A DNA stretch of 64,000 nucleotides from VBDM01 sp035702665 (GTDB taxonomy: Bacteria; Pseudomonadota; Gammaproteobacteria; Burkholderiales; SG8-39), in contig DASSQD010000018.1 in assembly GCA_035702665.1 (NCBI GenBank), positions 1-64,000 on the forward strand, in the 5' to 3' direction. Shown one piece after another: positions 58,846 through 64,000 of the stretch (its first letter is position 1; each line of letters starts with the position of its first letter). Both the position numbers and the translations under genes were made by a program. The notes under the pieces were generated by a model, which was given only the letters and a program-made list of their open reading frames with translations, made no database searches and had not been told where the DNA came from.

Positions 58846-59184
58846 CTAGAGCGCCTCCGCCCCGGTCTCGCCGGTGCGGATGCGGATGACTTGCTTCAGA
58901 TCGAAGACGAAGATCTTTCCATCGCCGATCTTTCCCGTGTTGGCCGATTTCTCGATGGCCTCGATCGCCTGATCGAGCAACTCGTCCTTGATGGCGGCCT
59001 CGACCTTCACCTTCGGCAGGAAATCGACCACGTACTCCGCGCCGCGGTACAGCTCGGTGTGGCCTTTTTGCCTGCCGAAGCCCTTGACTTCGGTGACGGT
59101 GATGCCCTGAACGCCGATGGCGGACAGAGCCTCCCGCACCTCGTCAAGCTTGAAGGGCTTGATGATTGCGGTTACCAGTTTCAT
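58846..59184 (-). CDS. glnK: Nitrogen regulatory protein P-II (GlnK type)
   Basis: A 112-residue P-II protein. MKLVTAIIKPFKLDEVREAL, the uridylylated Tyr51 in YRGAEYVVDF, the signature ATGKIGDGKIF-like NTGKIGDGKIFVF and C-terminal RIRTGETG are all present. Linkage to amtB marks it as GlnK. It senses ATP/ADP and 2-oxoglutarate and plugs AmtB when nitrogen is sufficient. Transcription is probably from the sigma-54 promoter ahead of the upstream porin gene, 37 bases away. Confidence 0.96.
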   Translation of the reverse strand: MKLVTAIIKPFKLDEVREALSAIGVQGITVTEVKGFGRQKGHTELYRGAEYVVDFLPKVKVEAAIKDELLDQAIEAIEKSANTGKIGDGKIFVFDLKQVIRIRTGETGAEAL

Positions 59185-59221
59185 GAAATGTGCTCCCTAA
59201 AGTGGGTGACGGTGGCTTGGG

Positions 59222-60367
59222 CTAGAACTTGTAGAGACCTTGGACCGCCATGGTCATCAAGGTCTTGCTGGTGTTGCCACTGTAGTCGACGAACACGGCC
59301 TGGTTGGCCTTGTCCTCCCGGACTTCGGCACGCAGCTCGAAGTTGTCGGCGGCGAGGTAGGCAAGCGTCAGCGTCCCTTCCGTGTACTTCGTTCCCGGCG
59401 TCGCGAGACCCGTAGTTCCAAAGTGGAAGCCGTCGTGATCGTCGAACGACTCCAGGCGTACGGAAGCGCGGTACTTGGGCGTGAGCAGGTAGCTTGCGTA
59501 GCCCGCGAACCCGCTGTACTTGGCCTTGCCTGAAGCCACGGCTTTGTCCTGGCTGAAGTCCAGATACTCCAGACCAACGGACAAGGCGTCGGTGAAGGCC
59601 CACGAAGCGACGATGTCGAACATCGTGCGGACACCGTTCGAGCCGGTCACCGTGCTTATCTCGTCTCCGCTGTAGCCAGAGACGGCGATGTTCAGGGGTT
59701 TGATCGGATTGAGCGTCACGCCGAGCTCAACGGTCTTCTGGCGGTTGGAATCGGTAAGCTGATCCCAACCGTTGTTCAGGCCGACGATGACGTTGATCGT
59801 GTCGCTCGCCGCCCACGTACCGCGCACGCCAGTGTGCGTAAAGGGAACCGCGCCGAACAGCATCGAGCGCGACACGTTGTTATTGCCCGTGCTCGCGATC
59901 ACCTCGGTACCTGCCAGTGTCGTGAACTTGCCTGCGATCGCGGTCAGGGGGCCGCCTGCCCACTGAGCGTACGCCTGGGTTACATCGAACGTAGCGTTCG
60001 GGGTGGTAGTCAAACCAGCACCAGTGGAGGATTGGATGACGTTTGCGTCCCTGCCCGCCGTGATATTGACCAATCCCCCGAAGCCTTCCTTCGGTTGTTT
60101 GGCCAAGGTCAACCCGAGTTGATGCAGGGCGAACGAATTGTTCTGACTGTCGAAAACTCGTGTCGAGACCGCTGGTTTCCCGCTCGTGCCTTCGAGGTTC
60201 CTGTTCGAGTATGTGTACCCGGCATCGATGTACCCGCTCTCGGTGATGCCCGACGCCTCGAGCACCTTGTCGAGCGTCGGAGCCGCGGGAGCCTTGGCTT
60301 GCGCGAACGCCGCGACCGGGGCGGCGAACAGCGCTGAGATTGCGGAAGCTAGGACGATTTTTTTCAT
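59222..60367 (-). CDS. Outer-membrane beta-barrel porin (OmpL/BBP2-like)
   Basis: A 381-residue outer-membrane protein. Signal peptide MKKIVLASAISALFAAPVAAFAQ's core is clear and cut after AFAQ. Alternating hydrophobic strands, many Gly/aromatic residues and a C-terminal MAVQGLYKF with terminal Phe mark a beta-barrel. The segment GLNNGWDQLTDSN and the ELRAEVREDKANQAVF end fit the BBP2 (OmpL-like) family. It is the first gene of the porin-glnK-amtB run, suggesting it admits ammonium or another nitrogen source. ATG 60367 has AAGGGA upstream. Confidence 0.88.
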   Translation of the reverse strand: MKKIVLASAISALFAAPVAAFAQAKAPAAPTLDKVLEASGITESGYIDAGYTYSNRNLEGTSGKPAVSTRVFDSQNNSFALHQLGLTLAKQPKEGFGGLVNITAGRDANVIQSSTGAGLTTTPNATFDVTQAYAQWAGGPLTAIAGKFTTLAGTEVIASTGNNNVSRSMLFGAVPFTHTGVRGTWAASDTINVIVGLNNGWDQLTDSNRQKTVELGVTLNPIKPLNIAVSGYSGDEISTVTGSNGVRTMFDIVASWAFTDALSVGLEYLDFSQDKAVASGKAKYSGFAGYASYLLTPKYRASVRLESFDDHDGFHFGTTGLATPGTKYTEGTLTLAYLAADNFELRAEVREDKANQAVFVDYSGNTSKTLMTMAVQGLYKF

Positions 60368-60406
60368 TGCTATCCCTTTCGTTGAGTTAAAAGACGAACC
60401 CGTATC

Positions 60407-60422
60407 AGCACGGCCCATGCCA
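60407..60422 (-). promoter_or_regulatory. Sigma-54 promoter of porin-glnK-amtB
   Basis: On the minus strand TGGCATGGGCCGTGCT matches the -24/-12 consensus TGGCAC-N5-TTGCW with only two mismatches and the invariant GG and GC in place. The expected start, near 60396, is about 30 bases before the porin ATG. Confidence 0.8.
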
Positions 60423-60484
60423 ATTTTTTTTGCGCGCCGATTCAAAGAGTTGAGGCTTGTCGGCCGTTCGAGCGCGATTTCCGA

Positions 60485-60501
60485 AGCACCACCTTGGGGC
60501 G
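60485..60501. promoter_or_regulatory. NtrC-like site, proximal
   Basis: AGCACCACCTTGGGGCG fits the dyad TGCACC-N5-GGTGCA at 9 of 12 positions. Its centre is about 97 bases upstream of the predicted sigma-54 transcription start. Confidence 0.55.
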
Positions 60502-60515
60502 TAATGGAATCGTCA

Positions 60516-60532
60516 TGCACTCACGGCGTGCG
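60516..60532. promoter_or_regulatory. NtrC-like site, distal
   Basis: TGCACTCACGGCGTGCG fits TGCAC-N7-GTGCA at 9 of 10 positions. Its centre is 31 bases (three helical turns) from the proximal site and about 128 bases upstream of the predicted start: the paired-site spacing known for NtrC enhancers. Confidence 0.7.
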
Positions 60533-60597
60533 GTCCTCCGGGGCGCGGCCGGAGGCGTTATTTCCACGTGCTAGACTCGATCGACGACGGCAAAACG

Positions 60598-60840
60598 ATG
60601 CCTCAGACCTCACCCCTCGAAGACTTGAGCGCGAGGATTCGCGACTTTCTCGCCGCCAGCCCCGCGAAGGATCTCGAGAAGAATCTCCGCGCGCTGTTGA
60701 CGGCGGCCTTCGCCAAGCTCGACCTGGCGACGCGCGAGGAATTCGAGGTGCAGACCCAGGTGCTTTCGCGGACCCGCGAGAAGCTCGCGGAGCTGGAGGG
60801 GCGCGTCGTCGAGCTCGAGGCGAGGCTCAGGCAGAAGTAG
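60598..60840 (+). CDS. ubiK: Ubiquinone biosynthesis accessory factor UbiK (BMFP/YqiC family)
   Basis: An 80-residue protein. It has PLEDLSARIRDFLAASPAKDLEKN and a C-terminal coiled coil (REEFEVQTQVLSRTREKLAEL ... EARLRQK), the layout of the BMFP family. In E. coli UbiK supports aerobic ubiquinone synthesis with UbiJ. ATG 60598 gives the usual N-terminus; a GTG at 60568 would add 10 residues. It is followed after 7 bases by comM. Confidence 0.88.
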   Translation: MPQTSPLEDLSARIRDFLAASPAKDLEKNLRALLTAAFAKLDLATREEFEVQTQVLSRTREKLAELEGRVVELEARLRQK

Positions 60841-60847
60841 GCGCGCC

Positions 60848-62347
60848 GTGCCGCTCGCGGTGCTCCACAGCCGTGCGCTTGCCGGGCTCAACGCGCCCGA
60901 GGTCACGGTCGAGGTGCACCTCGCCAACGGGCTGCCGTCGTTCACCATCGTCGGTCTTCCCGACACCGAGGTGAAGGAAAGCCGCGATCGCGTCCGGGCC
61001 GCGCTCGTCAACTCGCGCTTCGAATTCCCGGCGCGGCGAATCACGGTCAATCTCGCTCCCGCGGAGCTGCGCAAGGAAAGCGGCCGGTTCGATCTGCCGA
61101 TCGCGCTCGGCATCCTCGCCGCGTCGCAGCAGCTCGAGACGGCGGACTTCCCGAAATACGAGTTCGCGGGAGAGCTTTCGTTGACCGGCGAGCTGCGCCC
61201 GGTCCGCGGCGCGCTCGCCATGACCTGGCGCGCCGCGCAGGACGGCCGCTCTTTCGTGCTGCCGCCGCGCAGCGCCGACGAGGCTGCCCTCGTCGACGGC
61301 GCCGATATCTACCAGGCCGGGTCGCTTCTCGATGTTTGCGCGCATCTGAGCGGGCGGCAGACCTTGGCGCGTCCCGAAGTGCAGCGAGCAAGCGCCGCGC
61401 CGACCTACCCCGACCTTGCGGACGTGAAAGGTCAGGCGCAGGCGAAACGCGCGCTCGAAGTGGCCGCCGCCGGCGGGCACAGCGTGCTCATGGTCGGACC
61501 TCCGGGAACTGGAAAATCCATGCTTGCCGCGCGCTTCTCCGGGCTGCTGCCGCCGATGACCGGCGCCGAAGCCCTCGAATCCGGCGCTCTCGCCTCGCTC
61601 GGATCGGGCGGCTTCCGTCCGGAGCAATGGAAGCAGCGCCCGTTCCGCGCGCCTCATCACTCCGCCTCGATGGTGGCGCTCGTCGGCGGCGGCGGCGATC
61701 CGCGGCCCGGCGAGATCTCCCTGGCGCACAACGGCGTGCTGTTCCTCGACGAGCTGCCGGAATTCGAACGCAGAGTGCTGGAGGCGCTGCGCGAGCCGCT
61801 CGAATCCGGGCGCGTCGCGGTCTCGCGCGCGGCACGCCAGGCGGAGTATCCGGCCCGCTTCCAGCTGATCGCGGCCATGAATCCCTGTCCCTGCGGCTAC
61901 CTCGGCCACTATAGCGGCCGCTGCCGCTGCACCCCCGACCAGGTGGCGCGCTATCGCGGAAAGATATCCGGGCCCTTGCTGGACCGGATCGACATCCAGA
62001 TCGAAGTGCCGACGCTGCGCGAGGAGGAATTGACCTCGGGGGCTCGAGGCGAGAGCTCGGAGCGCGTGCGCCGCCGCGTCGCGGCGGCGCGCGAGCGCCA
62101 GGGCGTGCGCCAGGAGAAGCTCAACAGCCAGCTGGGGCCGCGCGAGCTGGAGAAACACTGCGTCGCGGAAGAGAACGCCACGACCCTGCTCAAGCAGGCC
62201 ATCGCGCGCCTCAACCTGTCGGCGCGCGCCTATCACCGGGTGCTCAAGCTCGCGCGCACGATCGCCGACCTGGCGGACGACGCGGGGATCCGCGTCGTCC
62301 ACATGGCGGAAGCGATCCAATACCGGCGGCTGGACCGCGGGACCTAG
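60848..62347 (+). CDS. comM: YifB/ComM family Mg-chelatase-like AAA+ ATPase
   Basis: A 499-residue ComM. The N-terminal domain opens MPLAVLHSRALAGLNAPEV and has FTIVGLPDTEVKESRDRV. The AAA+ module has Walker A GPPGTGKS and Walker B NGVLFLDELPEF. AMNPCPCGYLGH ... RCRC carries a zinc-binding insert, and a C-terminal Mg-chelatase domain follows. ComM is a helicase that extends branch migration during natural transformation. The GTG start is at 60848. Its stop overlaps the stop of the convergent PrpD gene by four bases. Confidence 0.96.
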   Translation: MPLAVLHSRALAGLNAPEVTVEVHLANGLPSFTIVGLPDTEVKESRDRVRAALVNSRFEFPARRITVNLAPAELRKESGRFDLPIALGILAASQQLETADFPKYEFAGELSLTGELRPVRGALAMTWRAAQDGRSFVLPPRSADEAALVDGADIYQAGSLLDVCAHLSGRQTLARPEVQRASAAPTYPDLADVKGQAQAKRALEVAAAGGHSVLMVGPPGTGKSMLAARFSGLLPPMTGAEALESGALASLGSGGFRPEQWKQRPFRAPHHSASMVALVGGGGDPRPGEISLAHNGVLFLDELPEFERRVLEALREPLESGRVAVSRAARQAEYPARFQLIAAMNPCPCGYLGHYSGRCRCTPDQVARYRGKISGPLLDRIDIQIEVPTLREEELTSGARGESSERVRRRVAAARERQGVRQEKLNSQLGPRELEKHCVAEENATTLLKQAIARLNLSARAYHRVLKLARTIADLADDAGIRVVHMAEAIQYRRLDRGT

Positions 62348-63702
62348 CCGCGGAGTTCGCGCAGGTCGGCGATCCCGTCGAACGCCTTCCTCGCGGATTC
62401 CAGAGCGCGCTCGGCCCGCGCCGGCTCCCAGCCCCCGTAGCCCGCGTTCGAGCGGAACTTGCGCTCGATATCCTCGCGCGTGAGCGGCTCCTGCATTCCG
62501 CCGCGGATATGCGGCTGGCGCTCCTCGAACACCCGCCCGTCCCCGAGCGTCATGCGGATGTGGCCGGTGTAGGCCCTCGGATAGGGATTGTCCGGGTCGA
62601 CCGCATAGCGCACCTTGGAAGCGAGCTCGAGGATGCGCGGGTCGCTCGCGGTCTTTTCCGTGAACGCCTCGAAGCCCGCGCCCCCGGTGACGAAGGCGAC
62701 GGCGATGTTGAAGGGCGTGCTGAACTTCGCGGCGTAGCCGTTCGCCGGGCGGTGCTTGGAAGCGAGCGGCTCCCACAGGCGGTGCACATAGCCCTCCGCG
62801 GTCTCGCAGAGAGCCTCGGCGACGTCCTCCGCGGCGAAGCCTTTCTTGGCGAGCCGGAGGGCGCAGTCGATATACGGCTGGTTCATCGTTCCCGTCGCGT
62901 AGGGCTTGAACGTGATGCCCGTCATCACCCAGCGGTCGCCGAGATCACGTAAGAGCACATCGAAATTTGCCTCCGCCGTATGCGCGAAGCCGTGGAACAG
63001 GCCGTGCGCGCCCTCGAACACGGTGCGCGGACCGAGAAAGCCCTCGCGCGCGATGCGCGCCGCGTGCAGGCCGATGCGCGCCGCCCAGCCCGCGTGGAGC
63101 CGCTTGGTCCACGCGCCCTCGGCGAGGTATTCGATGATGCCGCCCGCCATGCTGCCGGCGATGCCCAGCGCATCGACCGACTGCTTCCGGTCGAGGCCCA
63201 GCGCCGCCGATACACCGAGGGTGGCGGCCATGGCGCCGAGCACGCTCGTCGGGTGGAATCCCGCCTTGTGGATCAGCTTGGGCGCGACCAGGCTCAGGCG
63301 GCACAAGGTCTCGACGCCGGCCGCGATGCCGAGGAGGGCGGAGCGGCCGTCGCGCGAGAAGCGCTCGCACGCGGCGAGCACCGCGGGAACGACGACGGCG
63401 CCGGAGTGCACCGGCCCGCCCTCGAAGGTGTCGTCGAAGTCCTCGCCGTGCGCGGCGGTACCGTTGATCATCGCCGCGTCTTCGGCGCTGAAGCCGCCGC
63501 CGTGGCCGATTGCGGTGCAGGGTCCGCCGCCGTCGACGCTCGCGATCAGCGCGCGCACGTAGTCCGTCGGCCGGGCGGCGACACAGAGTCCCGCGACATC
63601 GATCAGCAGGTCTTCGCAGCGCGAGCGAACGGCTGCAGGGAGGTTCTCGGCCGAGAGGGCCGCGACGCGGTCCGCCAGGCGTTCTGCGACGGACTGCGGC
63701 AT
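62344..63702 (-). CDS. MmgE/PrpD family protein
   Basis: A 452-residue member of the 2-methylcitrate dehydratase/cis-aconitate decarboxylase/iminodisuccinate epimerase fold. ATG 63702 (MPQSVAERLADRV) overlaps the Bug receptor stop by one base (TGATG). Landmarks: INGTAAHGEDFDDTFEGGPVHSGAVVVPA, GFHPTSVLGAMAAT and FKPYATGTMNQPYIDCAL. No methylcitrate-cycle genes are nearby, so the substrate is more likely the carboxylate imported by the adjacent receptor. Confidence 0.92.
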   Translation of the reverse strand: MPQSVAERLADRVAALSAENLPAAVRSRCEDLLIDVAGLCVAARPTDYVRALIASVDGGGPCTAIGHGGGFSAEDAAMINGTAAHGEDFDDTFEGGPVHSGAVVVPAVLAACERFSRDGRSALLGIAAGVETLCRLSLVAPKLIHKAGFHPTSVLGAMAATLGVSAALGLDRKQSVDALGIAGSMAGGIIEYLAEGAWTKRLHAGWAARIGLHAARIAREGFLGPRTVFEGAHGLFHGFAHTAEANFDVLLRDLGDRWVMTGITFKPYATGTMNQPYIDCALRLAKKGFAAEDVAEALCETAEGYVHRLWEPLASKHRPANGYAAKFSTPFNIAVAFVTGGAGFEAFTEKTASDPRILELASKVRYAVDPDNPYPRAYTGHIRMTLGDGRVFEERQPHIRGGMQEPLTREDIERKFRSNAGYGGWEPARAERALESARKAFDGIADLRELRG

Positions 63703-64000
63703 CAGCGCACGGTCTTGACGCCGGCGTCCTCGAGGATGCCGCGCATCCGCATCGTGAACTCGTCGTAGAACCTCGCCAGGTCGGCGGCGCCCTGGAAGCC
63801 GTCCTCGAACTGGTTGTCGGCGATGTACTTCTTCCACGACGCGGTGCGCGTCAGGCGGCGGCAGAAATCCTCCCAGTACGCGACGTTCGCCGCCGGAATT
63901 CCCGGCGGCGCGACCATGCCCCGCACCTGCGGCACGACCGGCACGTCGAAGCCGGCCTCCTTGAGCGTGGGCGCGTCGGGAAATCCCGGAAGGCGGTGCT
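63702..64000 (-). CDS. Tripartite tricarboxylate transporter receptor (Bug/TctC), C-terminal part
   Basis: The open frame enters from the right window edge and ends at 63702. It has 98 visible residues, starting HRLPGFPDAPTLKEAGFDV and then MVAPPGIPAANV, WKKYIADNQFED and ARFYDEFTMRMRGILEDAG, which is the Bug-family C-terminal lobe. The N-terminal two thirds lie outside the window. It is coupled to the PrpD gene by TGATG. Confidence 0.93.
   Translation of the reverse strand, partial: HRLPGFPDAPTLKEAGFDVPVVPQVRGMVAPPGIPAANVAYWEDFCRRLTRTASWKKYIADNQFEDGFQGAADLARFYDEFTMRMRGILEDAGVKTVR

Larger units (their letters stand above)
60368..60597. promoter_or_regulatory. Regulatory region between porin-glnK-amtB and ubiK
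   Basis: A 230-base divergent spacer, the largest gap in the window. The porin-facing side contains a sigma-54 promoter and two upstream NtrC-like sites, annotated separately. The ubiK side should carry a vegetative promoter, but none is clear. Confidence 0.7.

Noticed and set aside
60827..62776. A 649-codon open frame on the minus strand, across comM
   Set aside because: It crosses the stops of two real genes and has antisense-type composition with no family motif.
1..64000. CRISPR arrays, insertion sequences, prophage or integrase genes, tRNA and rRNA genes
   Set aside because: No regularly spaced repeats, transposase, integrase or RNA gene signature was found on reading both strands. A short or divergent element could still have been missed without a search.

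Overview
The window is a GC-rich, densely coded stretch of a betaproteobacterial chromosome, and it includes the replication-origin neighbourhood. Three things point to Betaproteobacteria, probably Burkholderiales: the order rpmH-rnpA-yidD-yidC-mnmE facing dnaA-dnaN-gyrB; the order def-fmt-rsmB-DUF4390-ntrY/ntrX-trkA-trkH; and several orphan Bug (TctC-type) solute receptors. I cannot name a genus. No tRNA, rRNA, CRISPR array, insertion sequence or prophage gene was seen. No stretch longer than about 230 bases lacks a gene.

Region 1 (1-7945, minus strand) is an operon-like run. A hydantoinase/acetone-carboxylase-type pair (hyuA, hyuB) is followed by a complete Fe3+/polyamine-type ABC importer: a fused double permease, an ATPase and a periplasmic receptor cut by the window edge. 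HyuB carries an unusual C-terminal cysteine-rich extension.

Region 2 (8069-19349) holds accessory metabolism. It has three very small genes, a PDC-lactonase-like amidohydrolase, an orphan type IV pilin, a beta-hydroxyacid dehydrogenase and an SRPBCC protein. A Bug receptor follows on the minus strand. A tightly overlapping plus-strand set then runs: LVIVD propeller, CobW-type metallochaperone, flavin monooxygenase, ThDP enzyme, Bug receptor.

Region 3 (19370-24610, minus) looks like an aromatic-degradation operon. A salicylate-5-hydroxylase-like Rieske oxygenase (alpha, beta, ferredoxin, in the nagG-nagH-nagAb order) is followed by a 4,5-dihydroxyphthalate-decarboxylase-like protein, an ornithine-cyclodeaminase-family protein and a bicupin gentisate-dioxygenase-like protein. 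It starts only 12 bases after parB.

Region 4 (24623-40930) is the origin region: parB, parA, rsmG, mnmG, a parS site, pckG, an AbrB-family membrane protein, mnmE, yidC, yidD, rnpA and rpmH on the minus strand, then dnaA, dnaN and gyrB on the plus strand. DnaA boxes flank dnaA.

Region 5 (40932-56084) holds topB, smg, dprA and a LysM protein on the minus strand. On the plus strand are def, fmt, rsmB, a DUF4390 gene, an NtrY/NtrX-like two-component pair whose regulator has a degenerate AAA+ domain, and the potassium uptake genes trkA and trkH.

Region 6 (56094-64000) holds a RidA/FAH pair and a nitrogen-control operon (porin-glnK-amtB). The operon is preceded by a sigma-54 promoter and two NtrC-like sites. 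Divergent to it are ubiK and comM. A MmgE/PrpD protein and a Bug receptor cut by the right edge finish the window.
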